Part shown: positions 12,201 through 23,739 of the stretch, in pieces | How the letters are laid out: each line of letters opens with the position of its first letter | Numbering within the stretch: the stretch's first letter is position 1 | Source: Onthophagus taurus | Lineage: Eukaryota; Arthropoda; Insecta; Coleoptera; Scarabaeidae | Length of the DNA stretch: 64,000 nt | NCBI RefSeq assembly: GCF_036711975.1 | Contig: NC_091971.1 | Location: 10,547,501-10,611,500, forward strand | Direction of reading: 5' to 3' | Position numbers and translations under genes: made by a program | The notes under the pieces: model-generated | Database searches by the model: none | What the model saw: only the letters and a program-made list of their open reading frames with translations | What the model was told of the DNA's origin: nothing

Positions 12201-15200
12201 CACATATTAATTTGATTTCGTTAAAATTCTTATTTATATTTAATTAAATAACAAATTTTTTTTTACGTTTAATAACATGTCTCTTCAAAACGTTATCAGC
12301 CAAAGTTTTATTTTCTCTTAAAGCTTCAAGATCATATTTATATTTTCCAAAAGCATAATTAGTAACAGCTAAAACTGTTAAAGTTTCATTTGCATCTTGT
12401 AATTTCTCTTCCAATTTAGTTCCGGTTAATAATGATCTAAAAGTACTCAATCTGGGATCGTTATCCAAAATTTCCAATAAATTTTGAGTTGGTGGAACCA
12501 AAACTTTATCGATTTCATGAACAACGGCTCCGCAAGCTTTTTCTTCAACGCGTGTTAAAGTCGCGCATTGAACCATCGGTGGCGGTGAAAGGGTTTTTAA
12601 GAAAATGTTACTGAAGAATGGAAAAACTTTAACGCGAAGTTGTTTTCCTTCGACGTTGGTTGGTACTAAACTTGTTTCAACCATATCATCGACTTGCATT
12701 TCTCCTTTAACGATGTGGTATAAAACTAATTCTTTTAATTTTTCTGGGTCATCTTGGATCTTTTCTAAATAATTTTGCGCTTCGGGTTCAGCGAAAGCTT
12801 CATCGAAAGGAACGAAGAAAGTGGCATCTTTTAAGTTTTGAAGAGTTTCGGTTAAACCGGCTTTAGAAACGATTTCTTGGAATTTACTCAAATTTTTATT
12901 TGATAAAACGTCGTTGATTTCTAATGCCGTGTTTGGAATAATTAATTTATCTAAAGAATGAATAACCCCGTCTGTTGCTAAAATGTCACCCTCGATAATT
13001 TTAGCTTTTCCATCGATGAAAACTTCATCGTTTTTACGCTCCATATTGATTATGTCAATATCCATATCATGAACAGTTGCGTTTTGAATTACAGCGGCGG
13101 TACAAACGGTGTGTGTTGTTAAATGATGTTTTAAGATTGCTAAAAATAATTTAAATTAGAAAATAATGATTTTTTTTTATTTTTGGGTAGTTACTTGCAG
13201 CACATCCTTTTCCTGTTAATATTTTTTCTTTCGTTGTTTCATCTAAAGCATCAAAAGCTTCATTTGTGGGTAAATAAACGGTGTGTTGGCCGGGTTCTTT
13301 GAGGATTCCTTGGAGGTCGGAAGCTTCTAAAGCCGATTTAAAGGTGCTAAATTTAGGATTTTGATCGATTATTTCTTGTATGGTCGATTTTGGACTTTCT
13401 ATAGCCGTATCGACCAAATGAACCATTCCATTTGAAGCGAAAATGTTTGCTTTTGGAATTCTAACGCAATTTGCCGTTACTAATTTTCCACCATTAGGAG
13501 TTGGATAAAAATTTAATCTAATTGTGCTGTTGTTGTTTTCACTAAAAATTAGAATTAATATAACATTTTTTATTTTTTTTTATTGTAATTAAATACGTGT
13601 ATAAAATATCTTCGTTTGAGTAATCGTTTAAGTCGATAATTCCCGGAATTATGTGGTTTAAAATCATCTCGTTAGCCGAATTTGACGATTCTCGTTTGGT
13701 TACTTCAATTTGGTTCTAAAAAATTTAATTGTAACTTAATTTTTTAATTTTATTTTTAATTTACCATATCAGATAATTGTTCAACGTATTTGTCTAGAGA
13801 AGAATCTTGAGGTAAAAACACGGTGTAATTGGTTTTAGCGAATTTTTCGTCGAAATTAACATCTTTCACCAAGTTTTTAAAATTTGATCCGTTGTATTTA
13901 TCAAAAACTTCCATTAAAGGTTTCATTTCTTCTTGAAGAATACAGATTTGTTGTCTTCGCGATTTAACATAACCGTGACAACACTTGTATCTTACATTAT
14001 GGGTTTTTTCATCACCATGGACGTTTGTTCTGTAAAAAATACCGTTCGTGACGTCACGCATAAACACTAACACTAGATTTAGAACTAGAATCATTTGGGT
14101 TTAGCCGCACGTCTTTTAAGACGGCGAAACCTAAAAGTTTTTAGTTTTAGGTCTAGTGTTAGTGCTAGTTCATGAAAAGCAGAACTAAAACTAGACCTAG
14201 AACTAGAAACATTTGGATTTAGCCGCACGTCTTTTAAGACGGCTAAATCCAAATGATTCTAGCTCTAGGTCTAGTGTTAGTTCTAGTGCTACTGTTATCT
14301 CTAGTTTTAGTTGTTATTTAGTGTTAAATCGTTGTATATTTTTTATTGAACTAAAACTAGACGGCTGGTCAACACAGATGGATGGCTAAACCTGAAACTT
14401 TCTAGTTCATGCTTTTACTGTACTTACTTTGTGGTGCATTCATATTTATCTGGAGTTTCTATACAACTCGAAAATGTTAGAGCAGCTTCAAAATGATTCG
14501 CTATCGCATCCGGATCAACATTTTCAGTGCTTCTTGTTTCATTTTCAGTATCTTTACCAATTTGGCGACGTTCGATGCAAACATTTGGACTAAAAATGTA
14601 AAATAAAAACATAAATTCAATCTTGTTTTTTTTTTCTAATTAAAAATTAAAATTGGAAATAAACTAGATTTTTTTCTATCAAGATCAAAGTCGGTTTCTA
14701 TTCAAAAGAAAATCTAAAAATAAAACTAATTTCGATGAACACAGATGGTGTTAGATATCCATGACGAATAAAATTGCTTAGTAATTCGTGTTCAACGCTG
14801 CATAAACCTACTCAATGGTTTGTTGAACATAAAACAAATCCTTGGTTAATTATCCGAGGTTAAAACCGATATAATTATAGTAAAAACACAATAAAACAAT
14901 AAGAAAAAGATAATCATAATAATAAAATAAACAATAAATTGAGATTCTAGATTACAGTTATCTTTAATAACGGAATTGAATGAGGGGAACTACGTAAAAA
15001 AAGTACTGTTGTCGCTAAAAACTAATGCAAACGTAATAAGACGAGTTGAGTTCACGTTGAGTGAAAGGTTAACGAACTTGAAAATGCTAAGGAAAAGGAT
15101 TATTTGCAGAAGGAATCTGGTTGCTGCAAGAAACTAAAATTAATGGGTTCTGTAACTTACCCTTTCCACCATGGTTGGGGAGCCGGGCGGAAAAAATTAA

Positions 15201-18200
15201 AATGAGAACCAAAAGGCCAAAATGATCCACCAAATGGATCACCAGCAGCGGCAAAACTAAAACAACAAAAAAATAAATACAATAAAAACATGATTTATTT
15301 AGAACAATTTCATTTTTATTGGGCATTGTTCATTTTCTCCACCAGGTGTTTTGCTGAATTTGTCACGCGCAACCAATAAAAGCCCCCGAAGCTCTGAATT
15401 ATTCAAAACCATAACATAAAAGCCACGTTGTCCATACGAAATTAACGATGTTAAAAACATTAACTTTCAACAACTCTCCATTATAAAAACAAATCCATTT
15501 TAAACCCCCCAAAGAAAAAATCCAATCTCTAAACATTTTAATCATAGCAAGAAAATATTTCTTGACCTTGTGTTACACATACTCACTCATAAAAAAATGA
15601 GTCATCTCAATTAGAAAAGCAAAAACGATTTTACAACACACACATGCCGCGTTTAGTGTAATTAGTAAAACCGTTTCTAGAATCTGGAATAATAAATATG
15701 TTTTGAAACGATGGAAAATAACGTAGTCAATATGTAAAGATTGGATGGTTTTAAAAGAGCCTGGAGAAAATATAATGTCAATAACCAGATTGTAGTGAAT
15801 AAGGACGCCTTTCTAAATTTCGAAAAAAAAAATAAATAAAATGTGTGTCATCCGCCCGCTTATTGTTTGTTCTTCTCTCTTTCTCTCAATGGAAAGACGC
15901 TATTTATTTTTACCTTGACCCTGACTCGACCGAGAAGTCTTCTGAGGTTAAAAAAGAAATTAAAGATGTAGAAAAAAGAAATTGTCTTAATGTTAAATTG
16001 AGAGGATAAATTTTTGTAATTATACAAGTTTCTTTTATGATAGTTCAAGTTTTTTTTTGTAATTATTCAAGTTTTTCGTAATTACTCAAGTTTTTTATTT
16101 ATAAATAAATTAATTTCAGAATTCACTTTGTTTTTTTGAAAAACATTTTCTCCAGGTGTTTGTTAAGTTCTTTTGCGAGTCCTTTTTGAATGTAACAACC
16201 GAACGTCCGTTTCCGTTCAATGCAAATAAAGCAAAAAAATAAATAAGCCGATTACGTGTTATGTAAAAAATAAGTTTTTTTAGTTCAATTATAAGGTCAT
16301 TAGTTCAATTAAGAAGAAACAGTTATAAATTAGAAGTAATTAACGATTCTTTTAAAGATAATATAGAAAAAAAACAGCACTTTTTCTATATTTAGGCAAA
16401 TAGTTTGAATTCCGGGCTGGTTTCGGGGTTAGTTGCTTTGCCTTTACTACTGCTTTATAAAAATGAGCACAAGGATAGGGACCAGAAAAATATGGCAACC
16501 AATTGATACCTAAGTGACCTTTGGATAACTTCTTAAGGCCAGAATACAGTCTTCTAGGACTTTAAACGTTCTATTCGTTAAATAGAAATGCAAAATATTC
16601 CTGCTAATCGATGTCCTGGGGAAAACATTGTCTTCATTCTCTACCAATGAAGATGTAAGAGGGTTGCAAAAAACAGCCAGTGCTTGCAGATAACTACAAG
16701 CATGTTCAGAACGTCTTCTTTGTTGCAACAAAGCGATTCCTATTCCAGTGACCTTTGGATATCTTCTCATGATCAAAATACAATCTTCTAGTATTCTATT
16801 GGTTCGATGAGGTTGCTCCATCCACATTTTTTGAGTTCTGGATCACTTTGGATAATAGAGATGAGACGATTTTCTAATCGCACGTATTATTCCACAACTT
16901 GACATTGCACACCAACAGTGACTTTCTACTTATTGATGTACCCATGAAATGAAAGCGGGCTTCGTCGTTACCCCAACCCATATTCACATCAAATTTTTAT
17001 TTCAGGAACCTTAAACATTATTCAATGGTAATGACTTCTCACTGATTGACTGAGAAGTTTGAATTTTGTAAGGAAAGAGCAGATTTTGAAGAACGATTTA
17101 TCGCAAAGTCACGCGTTAGTTTGGCTGCTCTACAACTAACATTGCAAACAGTGTATCACAAACACTACCAGTTCTTTCGAACTTACCAATCAAGTTTTTG
17201 GTTGTTGTAATGTATGTTTTTTATATCGCTCATTACTTATGACCCCATAAGTGTTTCTTCTGATAAGTACAAGAAATAGAGGCAGACTACGAGATGGAAA
17301 GATAGAGAATAGTGGAGGAAGCCAAAGACAACCTTGGGCTGTAGCAATAACAGAAGAAGTGTTTCTTCTATATACTGTTGTAAGTTTTTAGAATGCAAAT
17401 TTTTATGCTTCTTGATTATGACTCCAGACATATAGGATGGTTCAATTTGCAGTTATTATAATAAACTTCCTAAATGAAACTTACAAGAAATGTTAGATTT
17501 ATGAGAAATCCATATATGAGGTTTTTATGTAGTCTATTTTCAATGACAAAGTTGTTCATCGATAGATAGATACGTTTTAAATGACATTGTTTGAAATCTT
17601 TTTGAAGTTGTCCTTAACACGAAGAAAGAATGTTGTAAAATCTTTATTCAATTAATACCATAAGTTGTTTGCTTTAGCATTGATCACCTTTGATTTCTGT
17701 TGACATATTTGCATGAATTGAAGTGAATGAATCAGAAATACCACCCACTAATGGCGACAAAATTTAGCATACTTCTAGAATGAGGTAAAATAAGATTAAC
17801 ATATTTCTTTACATGTGTATAGCTAAGTTATAAGGGTTGAAAGTAAGAATAAAAATTATAGTTTCGGCGCTACTTCTAAAATGTACTATTGCAGACAATT
17901 TTTTTTTGCTGCCATTTTTCAGAAAAACAGTAAATGAAAAACAAATAATCAAAATACTGGATAACTGTAACGATGATTTCGATAACTCATACGTAAATCC
18001 AATAAAGATTTCAAAACTTGTTTCTGATGACGATTCAGACCTTCTGGATTTAAAAAGCCGATGTAATCATGGTATTATTTCAAATTTGCAATGAGTTGCA
18101 ATCATAATCTTCAATTTTCACATCATGTTGATGACCTATAAGATAAAGTGAGTGTCTTTTACGGTTTGTTATTACAAATTAGATGTGACGCACAACACAA

Positions 18201-19291
18201 TATCTCGTAATTGCAAATTTTACTATCCCTAATCCACCTGGTCAATAATGAAATAGGTTGGGTTCATCTACGAATAGTATTAAAATAATGCAGCATCTTG
18301 TTGCTTTGCTACCACAAAATATTCCTGCTAATCGATGTCCTACCGAAAACATTCTGGCAGAAAAAACTTTTGTCTTTGTTACTAGAAAAATAAACAATAG
18401 ACTTAAAAAACGCTACTCTATAGTGTTGAGTTTCTCTGCCAATGAAGATGTGAAAGAGTTGCCAAAAGCAGCCATAACAATACAAACACATTCAGAACGT
18501 CTCTCATTTGTTGGCAATTTTCTCAGTTGTGTTTATAAACAAGACGATGAATCTAAAAATGAGGTACTTCGGAAATGAAACGACACACCTCTAAATAGTT
18601 GCAATTGACTCCACAACTGACCATTCTGGTTATGCAAAAATCCTAGGCTAATTGATATTTAGACTCGCGAGTTCTGTATTTATATAAGATAAAATAATAA
18701 GGGAATTTGCATTAAAAAAAATGTTTGAAAAATTATTCTCCTATAGAAACTTATAAATTTAATTTCTTTTACAAATTTCTATAGAAAGATTAATTTTAAA
18801 ACAATTAATATAAAGAGAAACCTTCTAAGAAAGCTACTCTCAAATATAAAAGATGTTAAAGCAGACAAAGAACAATAACCAATTTCCATTTTCAACACTT
18901 AAAAAGTCTTAATTTAAACAAAAACACTGTAATTCTTTGTTCTTATTCGCATTGGGATTAATTTACAGTTATAAAACCCATCCAATTGTTACATTTCGTT
19001 CCCAAAGAAAGAAAAAAACAGCTTTAAAAATAATAAAACATGTTGAAACGTAATACTCAATACACCTTTTGAGTTTAACATTTCTTCGCACGATTAAAAT
19101 GCCAACTAAGACAACATTTGTTATTCAATGCAAATTTAAATTACGTTCAGGTTACGTTATTAGAAATAAAAAATATTTACTAACTTAATATAAAAGAAAA
19201 TAAAGTAATTAAAAACTTACTCTAAGATTTGTCCATTGACTTGTAAAAAGAACAAAAGCAGGAAACTGAAAACGATCGCTCTTGAGCCCAT
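9288..19291 (-). CDS. mfas: Four-FAS1-domain secreted adhesion protein (midline fasciclin / TGFBI-periostin type)
   Basis: Eight exons, transcription order: 19291-19221, 15256-15161, 14589-14428, 14029-13765, 13715-13597, 13541-13195, 13139-12267, 9457-9288; about 700 aa, and all splice phases agree. Residues 1-20 form a signal peptide (MGSRAIVFSFLLLFFLQVNG). A short Trp/Phe-rich stretch leads into an EMI-type Cys region with GPNVCIERRQIG and RYKCCHGY, as in TGFBI and periostin. Four FAS1 repeats follow at roughly 115-285, 290-420, 425-555 and 560-695, each with the H2-type ending: NGMVHLVD, DGVIHSLDKL, GAVVHEIDKVL and NGILHTVSAFM. Known family members are secreted extracellular-matrix adhesion proteins. 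Introns 1 (4 kb) and 7 (2.8 kb) hold transposon debris; intron 3 holds a CTAG palindromic repeat. The symbol is by family; orthology to Drosophila mfas was not tested. Confidence 0.9.
9458..12266. other. Last intron of the FAS1 gene, with degenerate repeats
   Basis: 2.8 kb without coding sequence of the host gene. A degenerate motif like GCAGATCACAATACAAGAGC recurs near 10929, 11832 and 12069, with weaker relatives near 10343 and 10834, suggesting an old, diverged repeat. A non-LTR retrotransposon 3' fragment lies at 11125-11550. Confidence 0.45.
11125..11550 (+). mobile_element. Non-LTR retrotransposon 3' coding fragment
   Basis: On the plus strand, antisense to the host gene, frame pieces read MKMKFLRKIAERTKRDMIRN (11199-11258), then RRRPSKKWEEGA (11393-11428) and TLADLRDLARNQREWKIY (11453-11506). 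This matches the usual C-terminal order of RTE/R1-like reverse transcriptase proteins: an E-K-I-LRKI block, then a basic RPxKRWxx block, then LAxDRxxW. At least one stop and a frameshift are present. Dead fragment inside the host intron. Confidence 0.65.
14055..14410. repeat. CTAG-rich palindromic repeat in FAS1-gene intron 3
   Basis: Same family as 7220-7640. Two hairpin centres, CGTCTTTTAAGACG at about 14110 and 14229, are flanked by GTTTAGCCG/CGGCTAAA and by inverted ACTAGACCTAGAACTAGAA blocks. It sits between exon 3 (ends 14428) and exon 4 (starts 14029) of the host gene, about 18-25 bp from each splice border. Confidence 0.85.
16510..16995 (-). mobile_element. IS630/Tc1-like transposase debris with an internal tandem duplication
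   Basis: On the minus strand 16990-16860 reads MGWGNDEARFHFMGTSISRK, then VKLWNNTC, matching the DEAxFHLxGxVNxxNxxxW block of insect IS630/Tc1-mariner-type transposases. Downstream, an open 105-codon stretch contains LEDCILIMRRYPKVTG and, about 237 bp later, LEDCILALRSYPKVT, so part is tandemly duplicated. A block with ISRNILHF, whose other strand reads IPANRCPGE, recurs at 18320 in the same orientation. Confidence 0.5.
17837..18578 (+). mobile_element. Unassigned repeat-derived ORFs sharing sequence with 16590-16710
   Basis: ORFs of 85 and 106 codons at 17837-18094 and 18258-18578. The second contains IPANRCPTENILAEKTFVF and ANEDVKELPKAA. Its DNA at about 18320-18505 is clearly related to 16588-16712 in the same orientation, including ATTCCTGCTAATCGATGTCC in both, with an extra 70-bp segment here. 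This is a dispersed repeat rather than host coding. Family unknown. Confidence 0.4.
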
Positions 19292-19384
19292 CCTTTTAGG
19301 TTGATGACACTCACAACCGCTTGTATTTTATTTTATTTCTGTGTATTTGTGTTTTAAACGCCGTTTTACCTTCCGCTGATTGAA

Positions 19385-19430
19385 CTTACTGTGAACGCAG
19401 GAGTGCAACCGGTTCGTATTTATAAACGAG
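19385..19430 (-). promoter_or_regulatory. Candidate core promoter of the FAS1-domain gene
   Basis: On the minus strand, TATAAATA lies at about 19416-19423 in the context CGTTTATAAATACG, followed about 30 bp downstream by TTCACAGT, which resembles an insect initiator. The ATG is at 19291, giving a 5'UTR of about 100 bp. Spacing is right for a TATA-Inr promoter; inferred only from sequence. Confidence 0.55.
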
Positions 19431-19701
19431 TGTCTTCCTGCGCTGTTCAAAAACTAGAAGGAGGGGAGAACTTAACACTTAAAAAAATATGTATATTACT
19501 CAGGCTGATGTAGAGTTCAATCTAAATTTTAAACCGTTAAATAGTTATTTAGAAGATAAAAGATGCTGATAAACAAAAAAAAATGATTATTTTGATTAAA
19601 AATTATTTTTTTTCTGTGAATAAACTATAAATGAGTTAAAATGGATCGTGATCTTATTTTCTCAGTTGAGATTGGATGTTAAATTGCATAATGACGCATT
19701 C

Positions 19702-19722
19702 GGAACATTTCTAGAATGTTCC
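19702..19722. promoter_or_regulatory. Candidate heat-shock element upstream of the FAS1-domain gene
   Basis: TTTCTAGAATGTTCC contains three contiguous inverted pentamers nTTCnnGAAnnTTCn, the consensus heat-shock factor trimer site, preceded by GGAAC 2 bp out of register. It lies about 290 bp upstream of the candidate TATA box. Binding is not shown. Confidence 0.4.
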
Positions 19723-20356
19723 AATTAGGGTCTCTCTCCTTTTGAAGATGATGATGATGGCACTTTCCTCGTCTACGTTGAGTTTAAACATTTTCGAAGT
19801 CTCTCTTCCAAAGTCGAACGGCCGGAACGACGCTAAAAACTCTGACACTGTGTGGTTCTCGTTCTAACCTACTTTTACTTCACGAACGTGACAATGAGAC
19901 GCTTAAATTCTCTTCTTGCCAGGTAGGAAAGCCCCACAGGTACCAGTCTCCGTCTTCTCGGAAAATAGTTTAACAAATCACGACCTTTCTTTAAATCTTT
20001 AACTCTTAAGTAAATTCCTTAACAAGTTAAAATTGTAGGTTTATTTATTTTATTTTGGACAGTTTGGGGAAAGTAGATCAAAAGATTGATGTTAAAAGTC
20101 GTTGTATTTAATTAGTATTAATGGTTTTGTATACGATTTTGATAACAAAAAGGAAATGCCTATTTTTTGTTTAATTCTGATGAACGCGTAACATTTCATT
20201 TAGAGGATAATTGTTAAATTGTTGGCAATTTCCTCTCTACACAATCTATACTGGAATATTTTAAATGTAAGTGCGAACGTTTTAATTAAGAAAAATCGCT
20301 TCAACTTCAACAATAACAATTATTCTTATACAACGATGCGATAAACAAATTAAAAA
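19723..20356. other. Intergenic, no gene recognised
   Basis: A less AT-rich stretch at 19735-19990 and AT-rich sequence to 20356. No motif recognised. It separates the FAS1 gene promoter from the 3' end of the amino-acid transporter. Confidence 0.35.
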
Positions 20357-21925
20357 TTACAAAACGGTTAAATTATAAATACAAGGACTTGTAAAGTTAC
20401 TAAATATATAAGCATTTTTTAAATTAACGTAAGTAGTCGCTATTGTTCCTAAAATTCCAAAAATTAAAACTAATATGCATATAAAAAATTCGATTTTTTC
20501 GGTTTTTGATAATTTTATGGATGATTTATAACGATTCATATAAGAAAATCCGTATTTTACGTGAATCTCTTGCAATTTAGACGGATCTTGAATGATATCT
20601 TCCATTAATAAATCATCGGATGCGTCACTTTTTAAATGTAACATTTTTATGTAAAAAATCGGGGGAAAAATATAAATTAACGGACCTGTTAAAGTTCCTC
20701 CAATAACCGCCATTACAACATCAAATCTTGGCACAGACTCAGCTATAATTACTCCTAAAATTGTTATAAACGATCTTATTATGCACCTATAAAAATTAAA
20801 ATCTCTTGAAATTCCTAAAGAATTTTCAATTTGTTGGTACAAAGCTGTATTCCCAACAGCTAATGATAAAATTAATTGAAACGCCACTAATAGAGCACAT
20901 AAATGTAAAAAAATCGTTGGTGGTAATGATTCCAATAAACTTTCTGATATACTCATTCCGAATTTGACACAAATTAATTTATACACTACTCCAAACATCG
21001 ATAAAGTAATCAAAAAACCCATAATAATAGTTTTTGAAATATTTTTTTGATTATTCATATCCACTTGAATCGTTAAAATCGTTGGATGGATGTCGAATTG
21101 AAATGAAATTACTCCATAAGCTAAAGCTACATTTTCCAAAAATGTTAAAGTTAAATCGGAAGGAAAATTTCTTGGAGATTCTTCAATTTTAAGTAAACAA
21201 ATTATAAGCAACAAAAACACGAGAATAACAATCATCACAGAAGATGCACATAAACACCTACAAAAGAAACAAATTAATCATTACATTTCTAAGAACCTGT
21301 TTGTTTCATTGTTTTACTTCATATCTTTCGGACTTCCCAACCATAATATCGGACAAATAAATATACCAATAACAATCATCCAATAACAATAAGACAAATT
21401 AAAATCAGAAATTCGTACTCCTAATAATTCCAAGTTTTGTGAAGCTTCAAGTCAAAAATTATTTACTTTTTAATTAATTTTTATTTTGTAATTCTTACCT
21501 ACGATTATATTTGGTACGCCAGCAGTAAAAATAGTAATATTTAACAATAAACTAACAAATCCAGCAACTTTTGTACCACAAGATAATTCAGCTAAAGCTT
21601 TATAAGGGCATCTTTCTTGTATATTATCGTTAATATTTCGAGCAATCATCCAACTTTTTCCCAATAAAATCGCTGTATACATCTGAACTACCACAACAAT
21701 TAATAATATAATAATCCCATATTCGCCTAAAACAAAAAAAGTTAATACAAATTAATTATAATAAATAAAATAAATTTTACCACAATTTAAAATTGGTTTT
21801 GCCAAAGCTACGATGGGAAAAACACCAAAAACGTCGACGATACATATCGCGGCTAAAAATGTCGATAAGCCACTTTTTTTCGGTTCGGGTTTATCTAAAA
21901 GTAGAGCTTTTTCGGGTTGAACCAT
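20357..21925 (-). CDS. Amino-acid transporter, Aa_trans family (SLC32/SLC36/AVT-like)
   Basis: Four exons: 21925-21781, 21726-21499, 21444-21318, 21257-20357; 466 aa, phases consistent. A short hydrophilic N-terminus (MVQPEKALLLDKPEPKKSG) precedes about 11 hydrophobic segments. The first contains GVFPIVALAKP, the family TM1 pattern (G-x-F-P-x-A-x-x-x), and TM5/6 contain FQFDIHPTILTIQVDM and LAYGVISFQF, matching the eukaryotic Aa_trans pattern around F-x-H-x-x-xP. Known relatives are proton-coupled amino-acid transporters of plasma, vesicular or lysosomal membranes. The block LWLGSPKDMK before TM4 resembles insect orphan members. Start chosen as the first ATG after an in-frame break with a good A at -3. 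Substrate unknown. Confidence 0.87.
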
Positions 21926-23090
21926 TTGGACGAGGTTGTGAATGGGTTTAAGTGCGATTGTGAACTGGTTTTTTCGACATGTCTTGTTTATAGGTTGGGA
22001 TGTTGTAAGGTTTCCAAGAGAAATTTATCTTCTAGTTCAACGAGTTCAGTTCAAGCTGGTTGTAACACGATCGTGGATTACATTCTTTTGGTTCTATAAC
22101 GTAACGTGGAGGGTTAATGATCTTGAATTTAATTGAAAATATCATTTTAAAAAATATATTTAAAATAAACTCAATTTTAAATTTCCAATTAACATGCTAT
22201 ACATAAAATTGCTTGGACGATTTTTAACACATCTTTAAAGTCCCACTTATACCAACCATCCGTAATGATTTCCGAACCTATTGATGTTTCTAAAATAACA
22301 TAAACAATGAATGAAATATATATGTTAATACTTACAATTGTTTATCTTCAATACGGTGTATCTTGCAGAATGTATCTGTAATGGTTAAGACGGACGTAGA
22401 CACTTAAGGAAATGTGTACATCGTCTTTAATTTAGAACAGATATGAGTTCAACTCATATTTAATTGTGGGTCGCTAAAAATATCGGATACTAACACAGTA
22501 GTACCCAAAGTGGCTAATACGGTTCCCAATTAATCCCTCAATTCAACTGAAACATTGGTCTCGATTGGATCACACTCATTCTGGATGAAAAGTCTAGAAA
22601 GTTTCATGCGGAGTACCATAGAGATCTTTATTAAGCTATTTGTATGGAATTTGTATTACAAGATAAATCTGAACACGCCTGGAACTTGAGGTGTAAGTAA
22701 TAGAGCATATGGACGAGCTGGCTTTCATGGTTAAGGGCAAAGATGCTACACAACTGCTTTGAAAATAATGTTGCTTACGCAGTTCTACGAGTGATCACAA
22801 GTTTTAAGGAAGTATAATTAAGCAAAACACCTGATTGGTACCATTTCAGGATAGGCAAAAATTAATGAATCTTTACTTGCAAGTTAATAGCATAGAAATA
22901 CTTAGTAATGAAGTATTTGGGTGTTTTTAGATAGAAACATGTGTATGTAATGGAGACCACAAAGGAAGCAATTTTGATGTTGTCTTAAAATTAATCACAA
23001 GTATGAGAGGCCAGTAATCAAGACACGAAGACCAACAATCATAACAGAAGACACCAAATAAACAAAACACTCGCGATAGCTATTGAGAAA
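21926..23090. other. Intergenic, no gene recognised
   Basis: Upstream flank of the amino-acid transporter. Overlapping open frames at 21917-22136 (+) are antisense or shadow readings of the transporter 5' region. 22400-23000 is less AT-rich and may be old transposon DNA, but no motif is clear. Confidence 0.4.
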
Positions 23091-23094
23091 GGTC

Positions 23095-23440
23095 GGAACT
23101 CTACGCAAGAGGAAAGTAAATAATAGAAGAATGCCGAGAGGTGATAAAAGCATGGCAGAGAAGATAGATGGACCGCGATAGCTTACTCAGGTACTAATAG
23201 AGCAGAAAGTGTTTAAGAAATACTTGTTTAAAATAACAAAGGCAGAAAACACAAGAAAGGTATTACCAAAATGAGACACAACTAAATACATTTTGTTTCT
23301 GCGTAAAAAATTGAGTAGACAAAGAAATGCGGGTATACTGAAATAAAGACAACACGATAGGATTAATGCTTAATATAGAAAACGACTGGAATGCAGTTAC
23401 GGAATGGTAGAAAGTATCAGGCAGAAACGATCAAGAGTTG
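23095..23440 (+). mobile_element. Heavily decayed R1-like non-LTR retrotransposon fragment
   Basis: Frame pieces include EECREVIKAWQRRWMDR (about 23131-23180) and IENDWNAVTEW (about 23375-23410), resembling the C-terminal blocks of R1-clade ORF2 (WQxRWD...; ...ENWNAVxxFxExV). Many stops. Assigned from two short blocks only. Confidence 0.45.
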
Positions 23441-23739
23441 TGGAAACATGATTTTTTGCAGACACACGGAAGTAACCCCTTATGGGTCGGTTCCGGGGGA
23501 GAAAGGAAATGGTTTAGATGGGACATAATCCAAACAAATGTGTCTGAGTAATACTAAGAAAAAGATACTTAAGCTACGTAGTGTGTAAAGTTCATAATTT
23601 TGGCAAATTCACTGCTTTCTCGTCTTCTTTATCGCTGCAGCTATTTTCATGGACACCTTTATTTAAGCAAAAAATAACTTCAGTATGTCGTCCAAATATT
23701 TTCGTAAATCTGGTGCTCATTAAATCAGTTAGCAAAAGT

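Larger units (their letters stand above)
15257..19220. other. First intron of the FAS1 gene with transposon relics
   Basis: 4-kb intron. 15260-16380 is AT-rich without recognised features. 16500-17000 and 17830-18620 carry transposon-like coding debris, listed separately. The remainder shows nothing assignable. Confidence 0.5.

Noticed and set aside
21917-22136. Plus-strand ORFs of 60-64 codons
   Set aside because: They overlap the 5' end of the amino-acid transporter on the other strand and have no family features.
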